A stretch of 64,000 nucleotides of DNA from CATQHW01 sp965215345. Lineage in GTDB: Bacteria; Spirochaetota; Spirochaetia; SZUA-6; Bin103. This document shows, in pieces, positions 43,201-50,254 of this stretch. The stretch is from positions 248,001-312,000 of the forward strand of contig CBDCDL010000002.1 of NCBI GenBank assembly GCA_965215345.1, given 5' to 3'. Every line of letters begins with the position of its first letter. The first letter of the stretch is position 1. The translations under genes were made by a program, and so were the position numbers. The notes beneath the pieces were generated by a model. The model was not told where the DNA came from. It ran no database searches and saw nothing but the letters and a program-made list of their open reading frames with translations.

Positions 43201-43688
43201 ACACCCTTCTCGTGCGAGAAGATCGCCCCGGGCGAGCGGTGGATCTGGCTGACCACCACGCGCTCGGCGCCGTTGATGATGAAGGTTCCCCGCTCGGTCA
43301 TGAGCGGGATGTCGCCCATGTAGATTTCCTTCTGCCGGATTTCGCCCGTCTGCAGGAAGACCAGGTTGATCTTGGCCTTGATCGGGATCGCGTATGTCAG
43401 CCCCTTGGTCTTGCACGCGCTCTCCGAGAACTTGATGTTCGCCTCATCGAGCGAGTAGCCGGCGTACTCCAGGACCATGTCTCCGTTCGGACTCTCGATC
43501 GGAAACACGTCGCGGAACACCTCTTCGAGCCCCTGCCGGTCCGGCCCCTCGCCGTCGCGCAACCGTTCACGCTGCAGCAGGCGCTCGTAGGACAAGATCT
43601 GGATGTCCACGAGGTTGGGCATGGCCATCACGTCGTCGGAGCCACGGCCCATGAACTGGCGCGGGACCTTGGTAAGCGTACCGGGCAT
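40206..43688 (-). CDS. rpoB: RNA polymerase subunit beta with spirochaete-type Asn485
   Basis: Second-largest core subunit, 1160 residues. The rifampicin-binding region reads GSSQLSQFMEQVNPLAEL then THKRRLNALGPGGLSRDR; Asn485 (codon AAC, 42236-42234) is at the position of E. coli Ser531, a change known in spirochaetes and associated with natural rifampicin resistance. ETPEGPNIGLI and the C-terminal MAGRHGNKGV and GGQRLGEMEVWALEAYGA are intact. Lies 81 bases after the rplL stop, which contain a small stem-loop. Confidence 0.99.
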   Translation of the reverse strand: MPGTLTKVPRQFMGRGSDDVMAMPNLVDIQILSYERLLQRERLRDGEGPDRQGLEEVFRDVFPIESPNGDMVLEYAGYSLDEANIKFSESACKTKGLTYAIPIKAKINLVFLQTGEIRQKEIYMGDIPLMTERGTFIINGAERVVVSQIHRSPGAIFSHEKGVYASRIIPYRGSWLEFEIDQKKELIYAKIDRKKRLLATVFLRALGFDSREAIVDLFYQRTTMPVSDEPEAKSQLVGKILARPLHRDDTRLYRAGEKLLSHDVEELVNLQVPEVEVIDFDHPDSLHSPIVVNCFEREETRLVPSDDDDEMTREDAVIRVYSAIKPGEPVTIESAEKDLHSMFFSSRRYDLGRVGRYKLNKKFDYAEPPETHTLVPEDIVNTMIMLTKVYIGEGNVDDIDHLGNRRIRSVGELLTNHLKIAFSRMERIAKERMSLKEADTIRPQDLVSIKPIVATIKEFFGSSQLSQFMEQVNPLAELTHKRRLNALGPGGLSRDRAGFEVRDVHYTHYGRMCPIETPEGPNIGLIVSLANYTRVNSYGFLETPYRKVIDGRVTREIEYLSAIDEEKYFIAQAGAPVDDDGQFTETLVPVRRGGDYITREPDSIQYMDVSPKQIISVSASLIPFLEHDDANRALMGSNMQRQAVPLIIPEPPRVGTGMEEKTAYDSGVLVLARRGGVVDYVSSQRVEIRPDGAADGELDTYPMVKYQRTNQDTCFLQKPVCRVGDRVAAGQVLADGPSTYAGELALGRNVIVAFMPWNGYNYEDAILVSSRVVKEDVFTSIHIKEFSIEVRETKLGPEKITRDIPNTAEDAFEHLDAEGIVRIGAKVKSGSILVGKVTPKSETDSTPEFKLLNSIFGEKAKEVRDTSLRIQHGVEGTVIDVQRMRRSAGDELSPGVEEVVKVLVASKRKLQEGDKMAGRHGNKGVIARVLPEEDMPFMADGTSVDVVLNPLGVPSRMNLGQIMETQLGWAGLRLDEWYATPVFQSASNEMIEGKLSQADLPSSSKITLYDGLTGEPFENPVTCGVIYMMKLSHLVDDKMHSRSTGPYSLVTQQPLGGKAQNGGQRLGEMEVWALEAYGASNTLRELLTVKSDDMNGRAKVYESIVKGEPFESGGIPESFNVLVQELRGLALDITIFDGKGKPVPLTERDEELITREGARF

Positions 43689-43707
43689 ACATACTCCTCC
43701 TGTCAGA

Positions 43708-43724
43708 CCGGCCGTGCAGGCCGG
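43708..43724 (-). promoter_or_regulatory. Stem-loop in the rplL-rpoB gap (possible attenuator or processing site)
   Basis: CCGGCC, a five-base loop and GGCCGG form a perfect 6-bp stem 20 bases before the rpoB ATG. In E. coli the same gap contains an attenuator and an RNase III site that set the ratio of ribosomal proteins to polymerase. Here no T-run follows, so it is at most a weak pause or processing structure. Confidence 0.3.
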
Positions 43725-43769
43725 GGATGAGACGCGTCGGATCTGTCGTCGGTCGGTGCTGGAGTCGGG

Positions 43770-44156
43770 CTACTTGAGCTCAACGACGCCGCCAGCGCTC
43801 TCCAGCTTTTCCTTGGCCGTGTCGGCCTCTTCCTTGCCGACCATCTCCTTGACCGGCTTGTCACCGGCTTCGACCAGTTCCTTGGCCTCCTTGAGGCCGA
43901 GTCCGGTGAGGGCGCGAACCTCCTTGATGACCGGGATCTTCTTGCCGTCCGCGAAGCTCTTGAGGATGACGGTGAACTCCGTCTGCTCCTCTTCCTCCTC
44001 GGCTTCGCCGTCGACCGGCGCCACTGCCACCGCGGCCATGGGCGCCGCGGCGGTCACGCCGAACTTGTCCTCCAAGGCCTTGACCAGTTCGGACACCTCC
44101 AGAACGGTCATCTCCGCGATCCCGTCCATGATCTGCTCTGCTGTCAGTTTGCCCAT
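43770..44156 (-). CDS. rplL: 50S ribosomal protein L7/L12
   Basis: Stalk protein that recruits translation GTPases; 128 residues. The N-terminal dimer part contains LTVLEVSELVKALEDKFGVT, then an Ala-rich hinge with an acidic run (GEAEEEEEQTEF), and the C-terminal domain has KIPVIKEVRALTGLGLKEAK. TAGGAG lies seven bases upstream of the ATG. Confidence 0.98.
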   Translation of the reverse strand: MGKLTAEQIMDGIAEMTVLEVSELVKALEDKFGVTAAAPMAAVAVAPVDGEAEEEEEQTEFTVILKSFADGKKIPVIKEVRALTGLGLKEAKELVEAGDKPVKEMVGKEEADTAKEKLESAGGVVELK

Positions 44157-44181
44157 CGTCTGCTCCTAAACGTTCTCTTTG

Positions 44182-44205
44182 CTTTTCGGTCGGCTTTTCG
44201 GTCGG
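44182..44205. repeat. 12-bp tandem duplication between rplJ and rplL
   Basis: CTTTTCGGTCGG occurs twice in direct succession (44182-44193 and 44194-44205) in the 55-base rplJ-rplL gap. On the transcribed strand it gives two copies of CCGACCGAAAAG upstream of the rplL ribosome-binding site. Function unknown; may be a simple duplication. Confidence 0.8.
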
Positions 44206-44211
44206 TCTGTC

Positions 44212-44820
44212 TCAACCGTCTGTTTCTTGTGCGCCGGGCTGGTCCGTGGCCGCCTGGCTGTCCGCCACGGCCTGCAGGGTTCCTGTCAGCTTCCGGATCA
44301 CCCCCTGCAAGACCCCCGCCACCGAGCGGATCGGTCCGTTCATGGCGGCGAGCAGCATCGCGTACAACTGGTCGCGTGGCGGCAGGTCGGCCAGCGCCTC
44401 CACCTGGGCGGTGTCGAGGATCTGGCCGTCGACCATCGCGCCCTTGATCACCAGCGGCGAATCGCGGCGCACATCCACCAGCACCTTGCAGGCGGCGCCC
44501 GGCTCCGCTCCCAGCGTGGCAACCACGGTCGGGCCGGTCAGGCAATCATCGGAAGCCGGCAACTTCAGCGAGTCGAGGGCGATCCGCATGAACCGGTTCT
44601 TCACCACCCGCAGGGTGGAGTCCTGTTCGCCCAGGGCGCGCCGCAACGCGGTCATCGCGCTGACGTCCAGCCCGGTGTAGTCCGCGTACACGGCATCCGG
44701 CGTCTGCTCAAGCATCTCGCGGAGGCGTGCCACCGCATCGCGTTTGTGCTGCTGCGGTTCGCGCTCGGCGACGCCTTCGGGAAGGGCGCCCTCGGGAACA
44801 GTGGCTGCGCCGTCACTCAT
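44212..44820 (-). CDS. rplJ: 50S ribosomal protein L10
   Basis: Base of the L7/L12 stalk. The core (VYADYTGLDVSAMTALRRAL, LRVVKNRFMRIAL) is typical. The 202 residues exceed E. coli L10 (165) through a 25-residue N-terminal lead and an Ala/Gln-rich C-terminal end (DSQAATDQPGAQETDG). Start is ATG 44820, overlapping the rplA stop by four bases (ATGA). Confidence 0.97.
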   Translation of the reverse strand: MSDGAATVPEGALPEGVAEREPQQHKRDAVARLREMLEQTPDAVYADYTGLDVSAMTALRRALGEQDSTLRVVKNRFMRIALDSLKLPASDDCLTGPTVVATLGAEPGAACKVLVDVRRDSPLVIKGAMVDGQILDTAQVEALADLPPRDQLYAMLLAAMNGPIRSVAGVLQGVIRKLTGTLQAVADSQAATDQPGAQETDG

Positions 44821-45488
44821 ACGGCCACCTTCACGCCGGGGCTCATCGTCGTGCATACCGCGACGCTCCGCAGGAAGTCGCCCTTCGTGTCGGCGGGCCG
44901 CTTGCGCTCCACTTCCGCGACCACGGACCGCGCGTTCTCGGCCAGCGCCTGCCCGTCCATGCTGAGCTTGCCGATCGGCAGGTGGACGACGCCGGTGCGA
45001 TCGGCGCGAAACTCCACCCGACCGCGCTTGAGCTCGGCGATGGTGCCGGCGACATCCTGGGTGACGGTGCGGGTCTTCGGATTGGGCATCAGGCCGCGCC
45101 GTCCCAGGATCGGGCCGAGCCTGCCGACGTTGCGCATCATGTCGGGCGTGGCAACCGTCACGTCGAACTCCAGCCAGCCGTCCTTGATCCTGTCGATCAG
45201 TTCCTGGCCGCCGACATGGGTGGCGCCGGCCTCCTCGGCCTCCCGTGCCTTGTCGCCTTCGGCGAACACCAGGATCCGCTGCTCCTGTTCGAAGCTGTGC
45301 GGGAGGACCATCGTGTCGCGCACCGTCTGGTTGCCCCTGAGGGTCACCCGGACCGCGATCTCCACGGTCTCGTCGAATTTCGCCGGAGGCAGGCCCTTCA
45401 GCAGCTTCAAGCCTTCCTCGACCGGATAGGTGTGCTGCCGATCGATGGCTTCCAGGGCGGCGCGATAGCGCTTGCCGTTTCGTGCCAT
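44817..45488 (-). CDS. rplA: 50S ribosomal protein L1
   Basis: L1-stalk protein, 223 residues, starting MARNGKRYRAALEAID at ATG 45488. Signatures FDETVEIAVRVTLRGNQTVR and GLMPNPKTRTVTQDVA. In E. coli L1 autogenously represses rplKA; a target was not looked for beyond inspection. Thirty-one bases after rplK. Confidence 0.98.
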   Translation of the reverse strand: MARNGKRYRAALEAIDRQHTYPVEEGLKLLKGLPPAKFDETVEIAVRVTLRGNQTVRDTMVLPHSFEQEQRILVFAEGDKAREAEEAGATHVGGQELIDRIKDGWLEFDVTVATPDMMRNVGRLGPILGRRGLMPNPKTRTVTQDVAGTIAELKRGRVEFRADRTGVVHLPIGKLSMDGQALAENARSVVAEVERKRPADTKGDFLRSVAVCTTMSPGVKVAV

Positions 45489-45519
45489 TGCGTTCTCTCC
45501 TTTTCCGCGCCCGGTCCGA

Positions 45520-45951
45520 TCAGGCTTCGACCGTGACGCCCATGCTGCGCGCCGTGCCGGCGATGATGGCGATGGCCGCATCATCGTCGACGGCGTTGAG
45601 GTCGGGGCGCTTGGTCTGAGCGATCTCCAGCAACTGCGCGCGTGTGATGGAGGCCACCTTTTCCTTGTTCGGCTCCGCCGAGCCCTTCTCCAGCCCGCAC
45701 GCCTTGCGGATCAGCACCGCCGCCGGCGGCGTCTTGGTCACGAACGTGAAGGTCTTGTCGGCGTAGATGGTGATCTCCACGGGGGTCGTGAGCCCGGGCT
45801 CCAGACCCTTGGTGCGCTCGTTGAACTGCTGGACGAACATCGGCGCGCTCACCCCGTGCGGGCCGAGCGCCGGCCCCACCGGCGGCGCCGGCGTCGCCTG
45901 CCCCGCCGGCACCTGTACCTTGACCACCGCAGCGATCCGTTTCTTGGCCAC
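45520..45951 (-). CDS. rplK: 50S ribosomal protein L11
   Basis: GTPase-centre protein, 143 residues: VKVQVPAGQATPAPPVGPAL (thiostrepton-loop region) and the C-terminal RNA-binding domain with GTARSMGVTVEA. Twelve bases downstream of nusG. Confidence 0.98.
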   Translation of the reverse strand: MAKKRIAAVVKVQVPAGQATPAPPVGPALGPHGVSAPMFVQQFNERTKGLEPGLTTPVEITIYADKTFTFVTKTPPAAVLIRKACGLEKGSAEPNKEKVASITRAQLLEIAQTKRPDLNAVDDDAAIAIIAGTARSMGVTVEA

Positions 45952-45963
45952 GCTTACGCTCCT

Positions 45964-46518
45964 TCAGACCTTTTCTACCTGCATGAAATCGAGCTCCACG
46001 GGTGTCGAGCGGCCGAAGATGCCGACCATCACCCGCAGCTTCGCCTTTTCCTCGTTGATCTCCTCCACCGCTCCGGTGAACGAGTCGAACGGTCCGTCGA
46101 TGATGCGCACGCTTTCGCCGATGACGAACGACTGCTTGGGCTTCAGCGTGCGGTCGCTCTTGATCTCTCCCGCCTTCTGCAGCAGTTCGCGCGCTTCGTC
46201 GGACGAGATGGGCTGCGGTTTGCGGTTCTTGGTGGCCCCCACGAAGCCGGTCACTCCCTGTATCTGCCGGACGGCGGCGCAGACATCCATCCAGGCGTCG
46301 CCCTCGAGGTCCATCTCCACCAGGATGTAGCCGGGAAGGAACTTGCGGGACGTCACCTTCTTCTTGCCGTCCTTGACCTCGATGACCTCTTCGGCCGGGA
46401 CCTTGGCGTCGAACAGGTGGTTCTGCATGCGCGGCGACTCGATCAGGCGCGCCAGATGCTTGTGCACCTTGTTCTCGAACCCCGAGTAGGTGTGGACCAC
46501 GTACCAACCCTTCGCCAT
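45964..46518 (-). CDS. nusG: Transcription elongation factor NusG
   Basis: Binds RNA polymerase and couples it to Rho or S10. The 184 residues hold the NGN domain (MAKGWYVVHTYSGFENKVHK, FLPGYILVEMDL) and the KOW domain (VIGESVRIIDGPFDSFTGAV). It follows secE by 46 bases, the usual pair. Confidence 0.98.
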   Translation of the reverse strand: MAKGWYVVHTYSGFENKVHKHLARLIESPRMQNHLFDAKVPAEEVIEVKDGKKKVTSRKFLPGYILVEMDLEGDAWMDVCAAVRQIQGVTGFVGATKNRKPQPISSDEARELLQKAGEIKSDRTLKPKQSFVIGESVRIIDGPFDSFTGAVEEINEEKAKLRVMVGIFGRSTPVELDFMQVEKV

Positions 46519-46564
46519 TCCTCGAAACCCGCTCCTCAGCCGTTTTCCGTGCGCGTGCTGCCGC

Positions 46565-46744
46565 TCAGAAGACCAGATCGATCGCCTGGAACAGCAGGAA
46601 GTCGATCAGCCCCAGCGCGAGCGCGATGAGGGAGACCGACACGAGCACCACCTTCGTGGAGCTGGCGACCTCCTCGCGGCTCGGCCATGCCACCTTGCGC
46701 AACTCGCCATAGCTCTCGCGAAAGAACTGTATGATCCGACCCAC
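46565..46744 (-). CDS. secE: Preprotein translocase subunit SecE
   Basis: A 59-residue protein starting GTG 46744 with GAGGAAG about seven bases upstream. It reads GRIIQFFRESYGELRKVAWP followed by SREEV, the amphipathic helix signature, then one membrane helix (VVLVSVSLIALALGLIDFLL) and ends at TGA 46565. The single-helix short form is the common bacterial one. Partner of SecY. Confidence 0.96.
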   Translation of the reverse strand: MGRIIQFFRESYGELRKVAWPSREEVASSTKVVLVSVSLIALALGLIDFLLFQAIDLVF

Positions 46745-46768
46745 GATATCGCTTCCTCAACTCGCTTC

Positions 46769-46843
46769 CAGGCCAGGCAGGATTCGAACCTGCAACATCC
46801 GGTTTTGGAGACCGGCGCTCTAACCAGTTGGAGCTACTGGCCT
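46769..46843 (-). tRNA. tRNA-Trp (anticodon CCA)
   Basis: Cloverleaf on the minus strand: acceptor AGGCCAG pairs with CTGGCCT, discriminator G; anticodon stem CCGGT/ACCGG with loop CTCCAAA, giving anticodon CCA; T arm with GGTTCGAATCC. The terminal CCA is not encoded. It lies between rpmG and secE, the usual tRNA-Trp place in bacteria. Confidence 0.97.
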
Positions 46844-46923
46844 TCCGATGCCTTCGTTCCGCGCCCGCTCGCGTTCAATCCGACTCGTCTCGGCAGCCCG
46901 CTCGGTCCCAAGCAACTCTGCAG

Positions 46924-47103
46924 CTACTTGACTCGCGCCTCTCGATGCACCGTGTGCGTGCGGCAGCGGGGGCAATACTTCCTGAGTTCAAGCTTGCCCT
47001 GCGTATTGCGACGATTCTTGGTCGTCGTGTAGTTGCGAAGCTCCAGGCCGTCGTGCTGCGTGCACGCCAGCGCCACCAACTCCACCACCTTGGTCTTGGC
47101 CAT
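46924..47103 (-). CDS. rpmG: 50S ribosomal protein L33, modified zinc motif
   Basis: A 59-residue protein starting MAKTKVVELVALAC at ATG 47103, with RNYTTTKNRRN and KLELRKYCPRCRTHTVHRE. The second zinc pair Cys44/Cys47 is present, but the first pair is Cys14 and His17 (CTQH) with extra residues before RNYTTTKN, instead of the usual CxxC. Lies between tRNA-Thr and tRNA-Trp. Confidence 0.96.
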   Translation of the reverse strand: MAKTKVVELVALACTQHDGLELRNYTTTKNRRNTQGKLELRKYCPRCRTHTVHREARVK

Positions 47104-47203
47104 CGAGAGTACTCCGTTGCCGAAGGGTCGTCTAGGAATACGGGAATGCCGGGCACGTGTCAAGCGGGCCCACGTCACCCTTGCGCGGAACGGGCCCGAA
47201 ACG

Positions 47204-47276
47204 AGCCTCCGACCGGATTTGAACCGGTGACCCCCTCCTTACCATGGAGGTGCTCTACCACCTGAGCTACAGAGGC
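47204..47276 (-). tRNA. tRNA-Thr (anticodon GGT)
   Basis: Cloverleaf on the minus strand: acceptor GCCTCTG pairs with CGGAGGC (one G-T pair), discriminator T; D arm GCTCAGGTGGTAGAGC; anticodon stem CCTCC/GGAGG with loop ATGGTAA, anticodon GGT; T arm CCGGTTCAAATCCGG. The terminal CCA is not encoded. First gene of the rpmG/secE/nusG transcript. Confidence 0.97.
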
Positions 47277-47297
47277 AACCCCTCGTGCATGTCTCAT

Positions 47298-47326
47298 GTT
47301 CTACTACCTTCCTCCACCGCTTGCAA
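47298..47326 (-). promoter_or_regulatory. Candidate sigma-70 promoter for tRNA-Thr and the rpmG-secE-nusG block
   Basis: Minus-strand TTGCAA (47326-47321), a 17-base spacer and TAGAAC (47303-47298). A start near 47291 would lie about 15 bases before the tRNA, a normal distance for a tRNA promoter. It could drive the whole rpl/rpo block downstream. Confidence 0.5.
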
Positions 47327-47359
47327 CCCCCGCCCCCGCGGGCCGGCGGGCAGCACCGG

Positions 47360-47929
47360 TCACGGCCGGAAGAGCATCAACGCCGACTGCCCGTAGCGCC
47401 GGCGGTCGACCAGCGTAAGCGGCAGGATCGCGGGATCGATCGGCTCGGCCGCGGGGCAGTGCAGCGCGAGGCAGCCGGCGGTCTCCACCAGACCCGCCTG
47501 CGCCAGCGCGGTCAACAGCCCCTGCTTGTGGCGGTACGCGTAGGGCGGATCCACGCAGACCACGTCGAACCGCTGCCCGCGCCGGCCCGCCGTGGCGATG
47601 AACCGTTCGGCCGGCGCCGTGATCACCGTGGCCCGAGCGCCGACGGCGTCGAGGTTCGCCCGGATCGTGCGGCGCTTGCGCGCGTCGCGCTCCACCGCGA
47701 CGATCGGTCCCCCCCCGCGGGAGGCGGCCTCGGCGGACAGCAGGCCCGAGCCGGCGAACAGGTCCAGGAACGAACGGCCCTGTACGCCGCCGTCGATTCC
47801 GCCCGGCACACCGCCGAGCACGCCGCCGAGGATGACGAACAGCGCCTCGCGCATGCGCGCGGTCATCGGCCGCGCTCCCGCCGGGACGCTGAGCGCGCGG
47901 CCGCGAGCCGCGCCGCCGGTCACCCGCAT
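47360..47929 (-). CDS. rsmD: 16S rRNA (guanine966-N2)-methyltransferase RsmD
   Basis: Class I SAM-dependent methyltransferase acting on 16S rRNA during 30S assembly. The 189 residues show GGAARGRALSVP at the N-terminus, MREALFVI, SAM motif I FLDLFAGSGLLSAEAASRG, and the catalytic DPPY (VVCVDPPYAY). Between MREALFVI and motif I is a Gly-rich repetitive insert (GGVLGGVPGGIDGGVQG). Its start overlaps the recG stop by ten bases. Confidence 0.95.
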   Translation of the reverse strand: MRVTGGAARGRALSVPAGARPMTARMREALFVILGGVLGGVPGGIDGGVQGRSFLDLFAGSGLLSAEAASRGGGPIVAVERDARKRRTIRANLDAVGARATVITAPAERFIATAGRRGQRFDVVCVDPPYAYRHKQGLLTALAQAGLVETAGCLALHCPAAEPIDPAILPLTLVDRRRYGQSALMLFRP

Positions 47930-50067
47930 GCCCGGCCGCCGGCGACCGACACTTCCTGACCACAGCGGTGATGACGGCGCGCGTCGGCCTGCGCTTGACG
48001 CATCAGGTCCAGGTCGTCGGCCAGGCGCGCGGCACGCAACCGCGGCAGGCCCGCCTGGCGCGTGCCGGCCATCTCACCCGGACCGCGCTGCGCCAGGTCC
48101 AGGTCCGCCAGCGCGAAGCCGTCGGCGTGCTCCTTGACGGCGCGGAGCCGTTCGCCCGCCTGCGGTGTGAGGTCCTTGCCGTAGACGAAGAAGGCGTACG
48201 CGGGATCGGTGCCGCGGCCCACCCGTCCACGCAGTTGGTGCAGCGCCGCGAGCCCGAAGCGTTCCGCGTGCTCGACCACCATGCAGGTCGCGTTTGGAAC
48301 GTCCAGCCCCACCTCCACGACCGTGGTGGCCACCAGCGCGTCGACCGAGCCTGCGTGAAAGGCGCTCAAGGTCGCCCGCTGCTCGGCCGCCGGCATGCCG
48401 CCGTGGGCCAGACCGACGCGGAAACCGGCAAAGCGCTGCCGGAGCCGCGCGAAGAGCGCGTTCGCCGAAGCCGCGGGACCCTCCGCATCTTCCGCGGGCG
48501 TGGCCGCGGGGCCGCGATCCGCGTCCAGGGCGAAGAGGTCTCCGCTGGCGTCCGCCGCCGCGGCCTCCGGGGCCGTGCCGTCGCTGCCGATGGAGGGACA
48601 GACGAAATAGGCTTGGCGACCGGCGGCCAGCTCGGATTCGACATGCGCGTACACTCGCTCCCGGCGCTCCTCGCGCACCAGGTGGGTACGCAGCGCCGGT
48701 CGTCCCGGCGGCTGGCGGTCGATCGAACTCAGCGTCAGGTCGCCGAAGAACGTGAGCGCGAGCGTCCGCGGGATCGGCGTGGCGGTCATCAGGATCAGGT
48801 CGCCGCGGGGCGCCTTGGCGGCGACGGCGGCTCGCTGGGCGACCCCGAACTTGTGCTGCTCGTCGATCACCACCAACCCCAGGTCGGCGAAGCGAACCGG
48901 CTCGGAGAGCACGGCGTGAGTGCTCAGCAGCATGTCGATGTCACCGGCCGCCAGGGCCGGGAGCAGGTGGGTCCGGGCCGCCCGGTCGGTGCTTCCGGAC
49001 AGCAGTCCGAGCCGCACCCCCAGCGGCTCCAGCAGCCTCGACGCCGTCTCCGCATGCTGGTAGCAGAGCGCCTCCGAGGGGACGACGACCGCCACCTGTC
49101 GGCCGGCGTCGATCACGCCCGCGGCCGCCAGCAGCGCCACCAGGGTCTTGCCGCAGCCCACGTCTCCCTGCAGCAGCCGGGCAGAGGTGTGAGGCCCGTA
49201 GAGGTCTTCCTCGATCTCGGCCAGGGCGGCGCGTTGCGCGCCGGTGAGCGTGAACGGGAGCCGCTCGAGCATCGCCGCCTGCAGCCTTCCGGCCCGCCTC
49301 CGCGGCGCCGGGCGCGGCCGGCCGGCCGGTGAGCGGCGCGCCAGCTCGAGCTGAAGCAGAAACAGCTCCTCGTAGGCCAGCGCGCGCCGCGCCCGTTCGG
49401 CCTCCTCGGGGCCCGGCGGACCATGGACACAACGCAAGGCCGCCCCCTTGTCGGGCAGGCGGCGGACGGCGGCCACTTCCGGCGGCAGCAGATAGCGGGC
49501 GAAGAGCGCGGCCCCCGCAAGGGCGTCATCGATCAGGCGGCGCAGCAGGCGCTGCGCGAGCCCGGCGGCGGCCGGATAGACGGGCAGCAGCGTTCCGGCC
49601 GCCATCTCTTCCGGGCTCATCAACTCGAAGCTGCCGGCCTGGAGCCCGCCGTTGCGGTGGTCGAACCTGCCGTACACCAGCACCGGCTGCCCGGCCGTCA
49701 GCGTCCTCCCGAGTTGCGGCCGGCCGAACGCGTACAGCGTGGCCCTGTCGCCGGCGGCGTCGGCGATCGTGATCGTGGGCGTGCGGCGGCCGCGGAACCG
49801 GAAGGATCCGATGCGCACCACGGTCGCGCTGACGCACGCGTCGGTGCCGGCGGCGACCTGCGCCAGCGGCAGCACCCGCCGGCGGTCCTGGTAGCCGCGC
49901 GGCAGGTGCATCAGCAGGTCGCCGACGGTCTGCACGCCGAGCCGCCCCAGCCGATCCCGCGTGGCGGGGCCGACGCCGCGGAGCGCCGCTACGTCATCGT
50001 CCCACCCGAGGATCGGTGCGCATGGAGTCCCGCTGCGGAGTCCGTCGGATTGGCGCGCCAGCGGCAT
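47920..50067 (-). CDS. recG: ATP-dependent DNA helicase RecG
   Basis: Branch-migration helicase for stalled forks. Wedge/OB domain in about residues 20-190 (LRGVGPATRDRLGRLGVQTV, LPRGYQDRRRVLPL); helicase motifs LLQGDVGCGKTLVALL (Walker A), VVIDEQHKFGV (DExH), LILMTATPIPRTLAL and LRGRVGRGTDPAY. From ATG 50067 it has 715 residues. The start is weak: no good ribosome-binding site, and the ATG lies inside a palindromic repeat; the frame is open to 50190 but that part is pure repeat sequence. A poorly conserved insert lies before motif IV (ASGDLFALDADRGPA). Confidence 0.95.
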   Translation of the reverse strand: MPLARQSDGLRSGTPCAPILGWDDDVAALRGVGPATRDRLGRLGVQTVGDLLMHLPRGYQDRRRVLPLAQVAAGTDACVSATVVRIGSFRFRGRRTPTITIADAAGDRATLYAFGRPQLGRTLTAGQPVLVYGRFDHRNGGLQAGSFELMSPEEMAAGTLLPVYPAAAGLAQRLLRRLIDDALAGAALFARYLLPPEVAAVRRLPDKGAALRCVHGPPGPEEAERARRALAYEELFLLQLELARRSPAGRPRPAPRRRAGRLQAAMLERLPFTLTGAQRAALAEIEEDLYGPHTSARLLQGDVGCGKTLVALLAAAGVIDAGRQVAVVVPSEALCYQHAETASRLLEPLGVRLGLLSGSTDRAARTHLLPALAAGDIDMLLSTHAVLSEPVRFADLGLVVIDEQHKFGVAQRAAVAAKAPRGDLILMTATPIPRTLALTFFGDLTLSSIDRQPPGRPALRTHLVREERRERVYAHVESELAAGRQAYFVCPSIGSDGTAPEAAAADASGDLFALDADRGPAATPAEDAEGPAASANALFARLRQRFAGFRVGLAHGGMPAAEQRATLSAFHAGSVDALVATTVVEVGLDVPNATCMVVEHAERFGLAALHQLRGRVGRGTDPAYAFFVYGKDLTPQAGERLRAVKEHADGFALADLDLAQRGPGEMAGTRQAGLPRLRAARLADDLDLMRQAQADARRHHRCGQEVSVAGGRACG

Positions 50068-50252
50068 ATCCGACGGACACCGTAGCGAAAAAGATGGGGA
50101 TGGGCCAAAGATGGAGCCGAAGGCCGGCGAAGCCGGGAGCCACGTGTCGCGGAGGCGTCTGTCGGATTGGCGCGTAAGCGGCAATCCCACAGACTCCGTA
50201 GCGGAAGGTGGGGATGGGCCAAAGACGGAGCCGCAGGCGACGCCTTTGGGGC
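50041..50252. repeat. Two imperfect direct copies (117-bp period) with internal palindromes
   Basis: Copy 1 (about 50044-50140) and copy 2 (about 50161-50252) share GTCGGATTGGCGCG, then AAGCGGCA or CAGCGGCA, CCGTAGCG, GGGGATGGGCCAAAGA and GGAGCCG. Each copy opens with an inverted repeat: TCCGTCGGAT (50041-50050) against ATCCGACGGA (50068-50077), and GTCTGTCGGATT (50157-50168) against AATCCCACAGAC with one mismatch. The element fills the gap between yggT and recG and supplies the recG start codon. It resembles REP-like or small noncoding repeats but no family is assigned. Confidence 0.8.
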
Positions 50253-50254
50253 GC

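Noticed and set aside
50068..50190. Longer recG start at 50190
   Set aside because: The extra residues are translated repeat sequence with no resemblance to RecG N-termini.
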